Program-made: the position numbers and the translations under genes
Shown: in pieces, positions 53,330 through 62,486 of the stretch
Position numbering within the stretch: the stretch's first letter is position 1
Layout: each line of letters opens with the position of its first letter
NCBI GenBank assembly: GCA_002840765.1
Contig: PHCE01000014.1
Span: 62,001-126,000 of the forward strand
DNA: 64,000 nt
Origin: Betaproteobacteria bacterium HGW-Betaproteobacteria-7
GTDB taxonomy: Bacteria > Pseudomonadota > Gammaproteobacteria > Burkholderiales > Rhodocyclaceae
Direction: 5' to 3'
The notes under the pieces: generated by a model
Seen by the model: the letters and a program-made list of their open reading frames with translations, nothing else
The model's database searches: none
Told to the model about the DNA's origin: nothing

Positions 53330-55228
53330 TTACTGCATTTTTCGTGAGTTGAGCGGCCCTCCCGTAAAGGGTGCAAAACCCGTTCCGAATATTACGCCAG
53401 CATCTGCCAGATCAGCATCGGCGACCACGCCACTGGCTACCAGGTGCGCGGCCCGCTCAATCAGCGGCTGCACCAGACGTTCAGCCAAACCGGCCGGAAC
53501 GCTTCCCGCCATCGGTTTCGCCGCCCGTCCCGACGACCAGTCATAGAAGCCCTGGCCGCTCTTCTTGCCCAGTTGCCCGCGCTCGATGCGTTCCTGCAGG
53601 CAGCGCGGCGACTCGGCGCCATCGGCCAGTTGCCGGCCGGCGGCCATGGCGATGTCGAGGCCGACGGTATCGGCCAGTTCGATCGGTCCCATCGGCATGC
53701 CGAAGGCGAGCATCGCCTCGTCGACAGTGGCCGGCGCGATACCTTCGTCGACCGCCCGCATCGCGGCCAGCATGTAGGGCGCCAGCACGGCATTGACCAG
53801 GAAGCCCGGCGCGCTCTTCACCGGCAGCGGCAGCTTGTCGATCTGCCGGACGAAGGCGCAGGCGGCACGCACAGCTTCGTGATCAGCACCGTCGGCTTCG
53901 ACCACCTCAACCAGCGGCATCAGCGCCACCGGGTTGAAGAAATGGATGCCGACCAGGCGCTGCGGTTGTTCGAGCACCGTGCGCAGGTCTTCCAGTTTCA
54001 GGCTGGAGGTGTTGCTGGCCAGCACCGTTGTCGGCTTCAGCTGCGGTTCGATGGTGCGGAACAACGCATGCTTGGCTTCGACGTTCTCGAAGATCGCCTC
54101 GATAACCACGTCGGCACGGGCGACACCGGCGCCGGTCGGATCGGGTATCAGCCGGTCGAAGGCAGCACGGACTTTCAGGGGCTCGCGCAGCTTTTTCTTG
54201 AACAGCGCATGGGCCCGCTTCAAGGCCGGCGCGATGCGTTCCAGCGATTGATCCTGCAAAGTCACGGTCAGCCCGCGCAGGGCGCACCAGGCGGCGATGT
54301 CGCCGCCCATGACGCCGGCGCCGACGACATGCACGTGCACGGCCGTGAAGTCGCTGTCCTTGCCGAAGCCCTTCAGGCGCTCCTGCAGGTGGTAGACGCG
54401 CAGCAGATTCTTCGCCGTCGGCGACGAAATGATGCGATCGACCATTTCCGGCGCCGCCAGCGCATTACCGTCGTGTTTCTGCCACAGGTCGATGATCGCG
54501 TAGGGCGCCGGGTAGTGTTCAGGCCGCGCCTTCTTCGCCACTTGCTTCCTGGCGCCGCTGGCGACCACGCCTTTCAGCGGGCCGTTGAGTAGACGTTGCA
54601 GCAGCGGCAGCGGCCGGCGCGGCGTGTCCGACAACAGCAGTTGCCGGGCGGCCATCTCCATGACCCGCGGCGGCACGCAATCGTCGGCCAGTCCCTGGTT
54701 GCGGGCGCGCTTGGCGTCGAGCGTCTTGCCGGTCAGCATCATGTCCAGCGCCGCGGCCGGGCCGACGCGCTGCGGCAGACGCAGCATGCCGCCCCAGCCG
54801 GGGAAGATGCCGAGCATAACTTCCGGCAGGCCCATTTTGGTACCCGGCTCATCGACCGCCAGCAGGTAGCGGCAGGCCAGCGCCAGTTCGAGGCCGCCGC
54901 CCAGGCAGTGACCGCGAACCAAGGCCAGCGTCGCATACGGCACGGCGGCCAGCCGGTTGAACAGCTCCCAACCACGGGCCACCAGCGCCCGGCCCTGCTC
55001 CCGCGTATCGAGTTGCGAGAACTCGCCGATGTCGGCGCCGGCGATGAAACCGGCCGCCTTGCCGGAACGGATGATCAGGCCTTTGGGCGGATAGACGTCG
55101 AGCTGGTCGAGGATCTGCGCGAACTCGGCCATCACCTCGGCCGACAGCGAATTGGCCGACTCGCCGGCCTTGTCCAGCACGGCGACGACAATGCCGCTGT
55201 CTTCCCTGTTCAGTTGCCAGTGCTTCAT
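53330..55228 (-). CDS. Second fused enoyl-CoA hydratase/3-hydroxyacyl-CoA dehydrogenase (FadJ/FadB order)
   Basis: GFIAGADIGEFSQL, LGGGLELALACRY, VHVVGAGVMGGDIAAWCALRG. Confidence 0.92.
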   Translation of the reverse strand: MKHWQLNREDSGIVVAVLDKAGESANSLSAEVMAEFAQILDQLDVYPPKGLIIRSGKAAGFIAGADIGEFSQLDTREQGRALVARGWELFNRLAAVPYATLALVRGHCLGGGLELALACRYLLAVDEPGTKMGLPEVMLGIFPGWGGMLRLPQRVGPAAALDMMLTGKTLDAKRARNQGLADDCVPPRVMEMAARQLLLSDTPRRPLPLLQRLLNGPLKGVVASGARKQVAKKARPEHYPAPYAIIDLWQKHDGNALAAPEMVDRIISSPTAKNLLRVYHLQERLKGFGKDSDFTAVHVHVVGAGVMGGDIAAWCALRGLTVTLQDQSLERIAPALKRAHALFKKKLREPLKVRAAFDRLIPDPTGAGVARADVVIEAIFENVEAKHALFRTIEPQLKPTTVLASNTSSLKLEDLRTVLEQPQRLVGIHFFNPVALMPLVEVVEADGADHEAVRAACAFVRQIDKLPLPVKSAPGFLVNAVLAPYMLAAMRAVDEGIAPATVDEAMLAFGMPMGPIELADTVGLDIAMAAGRQLADGAESPRCLQERIERGQLGKKSGQGFYDWSSGRAAKPMAGSVPAGLAERLVQPLIERAAHLVASGVVADADLADAGVIFGTGFAPFTGGPLNSRKMQ

Positions 55229-56511
55229 TGGCAAGCCTCCACCAGCATTGCACCGCCCAGGCCGCCGCCGATGCAGATGGTCGCCACACCGCGCTTGGCA
55301 CGATTGCGGCGCAGCACATGCAGCAGGTGCAGCACGATGCGCGCCCCCGAGGCGCCGACCGGATGACCGATGGCGACGGCGCCGCCATCGACGTTGAGGC
55401 GTTCTTCATCAATCTGGCCGAGGGCGCCAGGCAGACCCAGTTGTTCACGGCAGTAGTTGTCGTCCTGCCAGGCGGCCTGGCAGCCGAGCACCTGCGCGGC
55501 AAAGGCTTCGTTGAGTTCCCAATAGTCGATGTCGGCCAGACTCAGGCCGTGGCGCTGCAGCAGGGGCGTGGACGCATGCACCGGGCCGAGGCCCATCTGC
55601 TCCGGCTCCAGCCCGGACCACTGACTGTCGATGATCTTGCCGAGCGGCGTCAGGCCATATTTCTGCACCGCCTCTTCCGAGGCCACCAGCACCCAGGCAG
55701 CGCCGTCGGTGATCTGCGAACTGTTGGCGGCAGTAATGTTGCCGTACTTCTTGTCAAAGAACGGTTTCGGTTTGCCCATGCCCTCCAGCGTGGCATCAGC
55801 GCGCACGCCGTCGTCCTCGGCGTAGATCGTCCCTTCGCTATCGACCAGCGGGACGATTTCGCCGAAAAGGCCGGCTTTCCGGCCGGCCAACGACCGCTGA
55901 TGGCTGCGCACGGCATATTCGTCCATCTGCCGGCGGTCGATGCCGAACTTCCAGGCCAGGTTCTCGGCGGTCTGTCCCATCAGCAAACCAACCACCGGAT
56001 CGGTCAGCCCCTTCATCAAGCCGATCACCGGCGTCAGCAGCGCCGCCGGGCGCAGTTTGAGAAAATGCCGCGCCTTTTCGCCGACCGTGCGCAGGCTCAT
56101 CATGCCGGCGAACCAGCGCACCATCACCTCGTTGTACAGCAGCGGCGCCCGGGACAACGCGTCGACGCCGCCGGCCAGCACCAGATCCGAGCGGCCGAGC
56201 TGGATATTGGCGATGGCCGAGTCGATGGCCTGCATGCCGGACGCGCAGTTGCGCATCACCGTCCAGCCCGGCACTTTCTTTCCACAACCGAGGCGTAACG
56301 CCACCATGCGGCCGATGTTGGTCTCGTCCGGCGACGGCGCCGCGCAGCCGAGGATGACCTCGTCGAGATCGCTGGGCAGGAAAGGCTGGCGCAGCAGCAG
56401 CGCCCGCCCGGCCTGGGTCGCCAGGTCAGAGGCGGCGAACGGCCCCGGCCCCTTCTGCGCCTTCAGGAACGGCGTGCGAGCGCCATCCACCACGTAGATC
56501 GTGCGGCTCAT
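55225..56511 (-). CDS. Acetyl-CoA C-acetyltransferase (FadI-like thiolase)
   Basis: MRNCASGMQAIDSAIANIQLG, NEAFAAQVLGCQAAW, GGAVAIGHPVGASGARI. Confidence 0.93.
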   Translation of the reverse strand: MSRTIYVVDGARTPFLKAQKGPGPFAASDLATQAGRALLLRQPFLPSDLDEVILGCAAPSPDETNIGRMVALRLGCGKKVPGWTVMRNCASGMQAIDSAIANIQLGRSDLVLAGGVDALSRAPLLYNEVMVRWFAGMMSLRTVGEKARHFLKLRPAALLTPVIGLMKGLTDPVVGLLMGQTAENLAWKFGIDRRQMDEYAVRSHQRSLAGRKAGLFGEIVPLVDSEGTIYAEDDGVRADATLEGMGKPKPFFDKKYGNITAANSSQITDGAAWVLVASEEAVQKYGLTPLGKIIDSQWSGLEPEQMGLGPVHASTPLLQRHGLSLADIDYWELNEAFAAQVLGCQAAWQDDNYCREQLGLPGALGQIDEERLNVDGGAVAIGHPVGASGARIVLHLLHVLRRNRAKRGVATICIGGGLGGAMLVEACQ

Positions 56512-56514
56512 GGC

Positions 56515-58884
56515 TCAGGCAGCCATCCGGCATTCGGCCGGCTTGTTAGCGGTCGCCACGCCATAATCGAAGGGGAAGTCATCAACGCGCACGACGATGT
56601 CGCGCAGATGATTGCGCCGCTTCATGATCTCGTAGTCAGCGGCATTGATGACGCCGCACTCGAAGGCGACGCTGGCGATGTCGCGCACGTTAGCCTTCGG
56701 GTTGTCGTCGAAACGTCCGGCCTTCTCGGCCTCGCGGATCTTCGCCTCGATCGGTTCAGCCTGGAGCGTCGCCTGCAACGCCAGTTCGATGGCGCCGACC
56801 GGCTCGTTTTCGTCGAGCGGCAGGTAGCACTCGGCAGTCAGCCGGTCGCGGGTAGCGGAGGGCGAAATCAGTGCCTTGGCCACCTGATGGCCGACCTCGT
56901 CCGAGGGCACGACATACGGGTGGCCCCAGGGGAAGATCGAGCGGTGCAGGAAGGCGGCGATAAAGCGCACCGGGAAATTGGCGATAACACCGTCGAAAGC
57001 TTGCTGTGCCTTGTACATGGCATCCCAGATCGCCCAATGGGCGAGCGGGGCATCCTCGGCCTTGCGGCCTTCGGCCTCGTAGCGCTTCAGCGTGCAGGAA
57101 ATCAGGTACATCTGGGCGAGGATGTCGCCGAGCCGGGCCGACAGTTTTTCGCGACGCTTGACGCTGCCGCCGAGCACCAGCAGCGAGATGTCCGCCATGA
57201 AGGCAAAGGCGGCCGAAAAACGGGTCAGTTGCTGGTAATAGCGGCGCATTTCCGGCGCCGTATCGACATTGACGCCGGCGAAATGTGAGCCGGTCATGCC
57301 CAGCCACAGCGCGCGAAAACCGTTCTTGACGGTGAAGCCGATGTGGCCGAACAGCGCCTTGTCGAAATCGACCAGGCCCTGCTTCTGGTCCGGGTTCTGC
57401 GCCGCCTGCATTTCCGGCAGCAGATACGGATGGCAGCGGATGGCGCCCTGGCCGAAGATGATCAGCGAGCGGGTCAGAATGTTGGCCCCCTCGACGGTGA
57501 TGCCGATCGGCACCTGCTGGTAGGCGCGGCCGAGGAAGTTCGACGGGCCGAGGCAGATGCCCTTGCCGCCGATGACGTCCATGCCGTCATTGACCACCTG
57601 GCGGGCACGCTCGGTGACGTGGTATTTGGCGATGGCCGAAACCACCGACGGCTTTTCGCCGAGATCGACGGCGCCGGCCGTCATCTTGCGCACGGCATCC
57701 ATCAGGTAGGTGTAGGCGCCGATCCGGGTCAGCGCTTCCTCGACCCCTTCGAAACGACCGACGGCCATCTTGAACTGCGAACGCACGCGGGCATAGCCGC
57801 CGACGGCACGCGCCGTCATCTGCGCCATACCGGTGTTTGACGAGGGCAGCGAGATCGAGCGGCCGGCCGCCAGGCACTCCATCAGCATGCGCCAGCCCTG
57901 CCCGGCCATCGCCGGGCCGCCGATGATGAAGTCAAGCGGCATGAAAACGTCCGTGCCACGGGTCGGGCCGTTCATGAACATGGCGTTCAACGGGAAATGG
58001 CGGCGGCCCGTGTCGACGCCCGGATGGTCGTAAGGGACCAGCGCGCAGGTGATGCCGATGTGCTTCTGGTCGCCGAGCAGGCCGTCCGGGTCGTAGAGAT
58101 GGAAGGCCAGGCCGAACACGGTGCACACCGGGGCCAGCGTGATGTAGCGCTTGTCCCAGGAAACGCGCATGCCGAGCACTTCCTTGCCCTGGTAGATGCC
58201 CTTGCAGACGACGCCGCTATCCGGGATCGACGCCGCATCGGAACCGGCCCACGGACTGGTCAGCGCGAACGCCGGCACTTCGATGCCCTTGGCCAGGCGG
58301 GGCAGATAGTGGTTTTTCTGCGCTTCGGTGCCGTAGTGCAGCAGCAGCTCGGCCGGGCCGAGCGAGTTCGGCACCATCACCGACACTGACAGGGCGGAGG
58401 AGCGCGTCGACAGCTTGGTCACCACCTGCGAATGGGCATAAGCCGAGAACTCCAGGCCGCCATACTTCTTCGGGATGATCATGCCGAGGAAGCCCTTGTC
58501 CTTGATGTAGCGCCAAGCCTCCTGCGGCAGATCGTAGAGTTCCTGCGTTACCTTCCAGTCGTCGACCAGGCGGCAGGCTTCGGCGCATTCGTTATCGAGG
58601 AAGGACTGCTCCTCAGGCGTCAGCTTCGGCACCGGGTAGGCGTGCAGTTTCTGCCAATCCGGCTTGCCGCGGAACAGTTCGCCTTCCCACCAGACGCTGC
58701 CCGCTTCCAGGGCATCGCGCTCGGTAGCCGACATTTGCGGCAAGACCTTGCGGTAGGTGGAAAAAATGGGCCGGGTGATCACCGCCCGGCGCAACGGCCG
58801 AACGAAGAGCAGCGCGGCCAAAGCCGCCAGAGCGGCTACCCCGAGCAGAGTGATGAGGCTGTTGAACATGCTGTTTGTCTCCAT
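56515..58884 (-). CDS. fadE: Long-chain acyl-CoA dehydrogenase FadE
   Basis: 789 aa; LPQMSATERDALEAGSVWWEGELFRGKPDW, ALTSPWAGSDAASIPDSG. Confidence 0.93.
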   Translation of the reverse strand: METNSMFNSLITLLGVAALAALAALLFVRPLRRAVITRPIFSTYRKVLPQMSATERDALEAGSVWWEGELFRGKPDWQKLHAYPVPKLTPEEQSFLDNECAEACRLVDDWKVTQELYDLPQEAWRYIKDKGFLGMIIPKKYGGLEFSAYAHSQVVTKLSTRSSALSVSVMVPNSLGPAELLLHYGTEAQKNHYLPRLAKGIEVPAFALTSPWAGSDAASIPDSGVVCKGIYQGKEVLGMRVSWDKRYITLAPVCTVFGLAFHLYDPDGLLGDQKHIGITCALVPYDHPGVDTGRRHFPLNAMFMNGPTRGTDVFMPLDFIIGGPAMAGQGWRMLMECLAAGRSISLPSSNTGMAQMTARAVGGYARVRSQFKMAVGRFEGVEEALTRIGAYTYLMDAVRKMTAGAVDLGEKPSVVSAIAKYHVTERARQVVNDGMDVIGGKGICLGPSNFLGRAYQQVPIGITVEGANILTRSLIIFGQGAIRCHPYLLPEMQAAQNPDQKQGLVDFDKALFGHIGFTVKNGFRALWLGMTGSHFAGVNVDTAPEMRRYYQQLTRFSAAFAFMADISLLVLGGSVKRREKLSARLGDILAQMYLISCTLKRYEAEGRKAEDAPLAHWAIWDAMYKAQQAFDGVIANFPVRFIAAFLHRSIFPWGHPYVVPSDEVGHQVAKALISPSATRDRLTAECYLPLDENEPVGAIELALQATLQAEPIEAKIREAEKAGRFDDNPKANVRDIASVAFECGVINAADYEIMKRRNHLRDIVVRVDDFPFDYGVATANKPAECRMAA

Positions 58885-58920
58885 TTATGGTTTTATGTTT
58901 TCTGCAGTGTGCTAGCGCCG

Positions 58921-59604
58921 TCAGCCAGCGCCCGCTGCATCGGCGAACTGCGGCAGCGGCGCACGCAGACCGCCGAGCAGGAAGGACATCAGACGCGGTA
59001 CCAGGCGATCCAGGCGATCCGTCGAATCCTCATCCTCGATCTGCCAGTCGGTAACCAGGCGCAACGCGTCCGTACCGGCAATGGCGTAGGACGTGGCGCC
59101 GAGCATGAAGTGAAAGCGCCAGACGATCTCGGCCTTGGGCACTTCCGGCAATGCACGGAACAGCGCCTCCTTGTAGCGATCCATGACCGCCTTGTATTCA
59201 TGGGCGAGGAAGGCGCGGATGAACTCGGAGGGTTCGGTCAGCGTGCGCCCGAGCAGGCGCAGGAAGGTCATGCCGCCCCGGGTTTCGTCGTCCGCCATGC
59301 GCAAAAGGGTGCCGAAGAAGGCATCGACAATGGCGGACGGCTTGACCGCCTGATCACCCGCCTCCGCCTCGAGGGCATCGAGAACGCGCATGCGCTCGTC
59401 GTTGAGCCAGTCGAGCCGGCGGCGGAACACCTCCTGCATCAGCGACTCCTTGGAGCCGAAGTGATAATTCACCGCCGCCAGATTGACACCGGCCTCGCCG
59501 GTAATGTGGCGCATCGAAGTGCCGTCATAGCCGTGCGCCATGAATAGGCGCTCGGCAGCATCGAGAATGCGCTCGCGGGTATCAACAGATCTAACTTCAG
59601 CCAT
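58921..59604 (-). CDS. TetR-family regulator, PsrA-like
   Basis: TRERILDAAERLFMAHGYDGTSMRHITGEAGVNLAAVNYHFGSKESLMQEVF...WRFHFMLGATSYAI. Confidence 0.9.
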   Translation of the reverse strand: MAEVRSVDTRERILDAAERLFMAHGYDGTSMRHITGEAGVNLAAVNYHFGSKESLMQEVFRRRLDWLNDERMRVLDALEAEAGDQAVKPSAIVDAFFGTLLRMADDETRGGMTFLRLLGRTLTEPSEFIRAFLAHEYKAVMDRYKEALFRALPEVPKAEIVWRFHFMLGATSYAIAGTDALRLVTDWQIEDEDSTDRLDRLVPRLMSFLLGGLRAPLPQFADAAGAG

Positions 59605-59615
59605 GGGGCTCCCAA

Positions 59616-59641
59616 ATGATTCATACGTTCGTTTGAATCAT
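59616..59641. promoter_or_regulatory. Putative autoregulatory operator of the PsrA-like regulator
   Basis: ATGATTCATACG-TT-CGTTTGAATCAT, 11/12 inverted repeat just upstream of the ATG at 59604. Confidence 0.75.
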
Positions 59642-59673
59642 AGGAAAAAGGCCGGAACAAGGCAAGCATTTTC

Positions 59674-60231
59674 TCAGGCGCCAGCAGAAACTTTCTTTGC
59701 CATCGGCAAGGGACGCGGCTGACGTTGCTCGTATTGCCGAAAACGGCAAACCACCTCCCGCCCACTCTTGCGTTCGCGATAGCGCTTGGCCACGTCACTG
59801 ACCAGATCCCACGAAGCCAGCGGTATTTCCGCGGGAAACAGCGTATCGCCAGCAAAGGGCATCTCAATACGGGTGAGGTAGAAACGCCGGCAATAGGGCC
59901 AGGCGGCGGCATAGATCGAGGCGCCGCCAATGACGAATACCGGTTTGCCGGTGGCCAGCGCTGCCCGCAAGCCCTGCTCGACCGATTCGACCCGCCGGCA
60001 ACCGGGGCGCAGTCGCAAGTCGGACCGGCGACTGACAATAAAGGAATCCTCCGGCACCACGTCCATCGACTCGTAGGTCAATCGCCCGATGACCAGCGCC
60101 GCACCGGCGACGGTCGCTTCAAAATAAGCCAGCTCCTCCGGGATGTCCCAAGGCAGCCAGCCGTCCAGCCCGAGCATGCCGTTGCTGCCTACGGCGCCGA
60201 TGGCGGAGATCAGTGGCTCAGCGTCTGCCAT
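59674..60231 (-). CDS. folA: Dihydrofolate reductase
   Basis: ISAIGAVGSNGMLGLDGWLPWDIPEELAYFEATV...VFVIGGASIYAAAWPY. Confidence 0.9.
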   Translation of the reverse strand: MADAEPLISAIGAVGSNGMLGLDGWLPWDIPEELAYFEATVAGAALVIGRLTYESMDVVPEDSFIVSRRSDLRLRPGCRRVESVEQGLRAALATGKPVFVIGGASIYAAAWPYCRRFYLTRIEMPFAGDTLFPAEIPLASWDLVSDVAKRYRERKSGREVVCRFRQYEQRQPRPLPMAKKVSAGA

Positions 60232-60593
60232 TGCTGACGCGTCAGCTTCAGGGAAATGGCCGGCGTTCCCTGACCATTGTAGACATGCGGCTTATGCATC
60301 GAGACAAAGGCCTCGGAGACGATGGCAATCGAGAAGATCGCATCCATCACCTCAAGAATGCTCGACTCCAGGCAGATACAGTGTTCGTTCTGTTCCAACT
60401 TGCGGATGGCCAGGAAGATCACTTCATAATCCACCACTTGGCGAATGTCGTGTGGGTCAGCAATGGCGGACACCGGCGCCCAGGCATCGGCATGAACGAT
60501 CACGGCCTGCGGCCCGTGTTGCTCCAGCGGATTGCAGCCGGTACGCAACTGGATGGTGGCATCAACTGAAGCACACCAATGGTCGGCTAGCAC
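60210..60593 (-). CDS. Dihydroneopterin aldolase-like (FolB fold) protein
   Basis: VVDYEVIFLAIRKLEQNEHCICLESSILEVMDAIF...FVSMHKPHVYNGQGTPAISLKL; GTG 60593 with AAGGAG 6 nt upstream; overlaps folA by 22 bp. Confidence 0.6.
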   Translation of the reverse strand: MLADHWCASVDATIQLRTGCNPLEQHGPQAVIVHADAWAPVSAIADPHDIRQVVDYEVIFLAIRKLEQNEHCICLESSILEVMDAIFSIAIVSEAFVSMHKPHVYNGQGTPAISLKLTRQQWQTLSH

Positions 60594-60648
60594 AGAGAAC
60601 TCCTTTGCTTGTTGGCTATGGCGCAACGATACCAGACGAACAGCCACG

Positions 60649-60671
60649 AAAAAGGGCGCCGCAGCGCCCTC
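60649..60671 (-). terminator. Intrinsic terminator downstream of 60695-61102 gene
   Basis: Minus strand agggcgc-tgcg-gcgccctttttc. Confidence 0.75.
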
Positions 60672-60694
60672 CATGCCTGATCACACCAAATCGC

Positions 60695-61102
60695 TCAGGC
60701 AGTCACATTCACCAGGGTACCCGTCGTCTGTCCGAAGGCATTGGTAACCGGCTGTGGTGCAGCCACTTCAACTTGAACCGCAGGGGCCTGTGTTGCCACC
60801 GCTTCAACAACCTGACCAACCTGCTGGTTGAGCTGCACCAGCATGTCATCTTGGGATTTCATCGCCACCAGACCGCGCCGCGCATTTTCCGCCGTGCCTT
60901 GCGCCTGACTCGACTGGACCTTAAGGGAGCTGGCATTCTCCTGCGCCCGGTCAGCCGCCACCTGCGCCTGGCGTGCTCTGGCCTGCAGGGAACGCGCCTG
61001 CTGCTCGGCCTGATCGGCATTCCGCTGCGCCTGTTGCTGCTGAATCTGCCCCCAGATTCCGCTACCGGGCGACTGCAATCCGGAACTTGCGGAAACTGCC
61101 AT
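60695..61102 (-). CDS. Small Gln/Ala-rich coiled-coil protein with C-terminal signature PQPVTNAFGQTTGTLVNVTA
   Basis: 135 aa; C-terminus paralogous to 61139-61375. Confidence 0.75.
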   Translation of the reverse strand: MAVSASSGLQSPGSGIWGQIQQQQAQRNADQAEQQARSLQARARQAQVAADRAQENASSLKVQSSQAQGTAENARRGLVAMKSQDDMLVQLNQQVGQVVEAVATQAPAVQVEVAAPQPVTNAFGQTTGTLVNVTA

Positions 61103-61138
61103 GATCCGCCTCCAGCGATTCCGTTACCGTCCGCCCGT

Positions 61139-61375
61139 TCAGGCGATGACGTTGATCAACGTGCCGGTGCGCTGCCCTTGCGTATTGGTCACTGGCTTCG
61201 GCGCCTCTTCCGCACGTTCGACACGCTGCTCGGGACGCGGCTGCTCCTGCTGCGCGGTCTGCTGGGCCTGGCGAGCTTGCTGTGATTGTTGCGCCTGTTG
61301 CGATTGCTGCGTCTGACTGGCGTTGGCCGGCGAAGTAAAGGCGTTGGCCGCTGAACTAACTGATTGGATATCCAT
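61139..61375 (-). CDS. Small Gln-rich protein with C-terminal signature PKPVTNTQGQRTGTLINVIA
   Basis: MDIQSVSSAANAFTSPANASQTQQSQQAQQSQQARQAQQTAQQEQ...; paralogous C-terminus. Confidence 0.75.
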   Translation of the reverse strand: MDIQSVSSAANAFTSPANASQTQQSQQAQQSQQARQAQQTAQQEQPRPEQRVERAEEAPKPVTNTQGQRTGTLINVIA

Positions 61376-61659
61376 GATCGACTCCTGATAAATCAACATC
61401 CCGCTTTGACTCTACACCATTCGGCGAAATATTCCAGCAGGACGAAACCGCTCCACCAGCCGGCAGGCATGCAATATGCATCACAAGAGCATCCGACCAT
61501 CACCAAACCCGAGGTGCCCATCATGCTTTCCGAAGAAATGCTGGCCTGGCTCGGCACTGGCGCCGTCTTTCCCTATGCCGCAGAAGCGCTGTGGAGCTGG
61601 GCAAGGACAAAGCGCAAGCACCGGAACGGTGCCCGCACGCACTGCCGCTAGGCATCCAC

Positions 61660-61863
61660 TCAGATGCCGAGCACTGTCGCATTTGCCACACCGCCGCCTA
61701 AACAGGCGTAGCGTGAAGGCAATGCACCAGGAAACCTCCAGCCGAACAACAACTCCTCTGCATCGGCCAGCGGCGCCCCGGAAGCCAGAACATGCTCGGA
61801 CAGACTGGCAAAAGGCGCCAGACGCATCCAGAACAGCGCTTCTTCATTGAGTCGGACAGACAT
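61660..61863 (-). CDS. Small uncharacterised ORF
   Basis: MSVRLNEEALFWMRLAPFASLSEHVLASGAPLADAEELLFGWRFPG... Confidence 0.4.
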   Translation of the reverse strand: MSVRLNEEALFWMRLAPFASLSEHVLASGAPLADAEELLFGWRFPGALPSRYACLGGGVANATVLGI

Positions 61864-62075
61864 CGCGGACCTCCCCGTTCAAGCCTGCGGAAAACAGCCG
61901 CACATCAGGGAGAACGCAATAATCGCCCCAGCCGGACACCACAGGGAGGCGCAATGAACAACTCGCAGCAAGACAATGGAACCTACCGCCCCGTCGGCGT
62001 TACCGACGGTTACGCAGCCATACAGTCTGTCATTTCATTGTGCGCAACAATGCCCACTTCCGACGGGAGACTTCA

Positions 62076-62291
62076 ATGAATTCGCAGAATCAGACCAACA
62101 TTGCCTGCAATCACTGGGTGGCCCAAGTACGTTCACGCTCAGGCAGTAACGTGCTGATCCACATCCACCGCGGAGCGCCGATCGTAGCCAAGGATGCCAT
62201 GTCGATCGCACGGCGGACGGCGAACTTCGGGAAGGTTGCCGGCTTGTCGCCGGTCGGCCCTTGCTCCACCTCCACGGACGAGGACTTTTAA
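62076..62291 (+). CDS. Small uncharacterised ORF
   Basis: MNSQNQTNIACNHWVAQVRSRSGSNVLIHIHRGAPIVAKDAMSIARRTANFGK...; preceded by gggaga. Confidence 0.4.
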   Translation: MNSQNQTNIACNHWVAQVRSRSGSNVLIHIHRGAPIVAKDAMSIARRTANFGKVAGLSPVGPCSTSTDEDF

Positions 62292-62486
62292 TGAGTCGCA
62301 GCCCAGCCCACCAACAAAAAACCCGCTTTGCCTTCCAATGAGCACGACGGGGGCATCAATGTCCCCGTATCTGCAAAGCCCTACCAAAACACCACACCGT
62401 TCCTGACCTGAAGGAGGACCTTAACCGAACAGCATTACGGCGGCTGAGCCGGCTTTTTTTACCTTGTGATGCGCGGGCGTCACTGC

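Noticed and set aside
61139-61375. CTG/TTG-rich stretch (Gln codons) as a CRISPR or tandem array
   Set aside because: Imperfect codon-level repetition of a Gln-rich protein; no constant repeats with unique spacers.
62430-62462. Terminator in ggctgagccggcttttttt
   Set aside because: T-run present but stem is too short and loop too small for a convincing hairpin.
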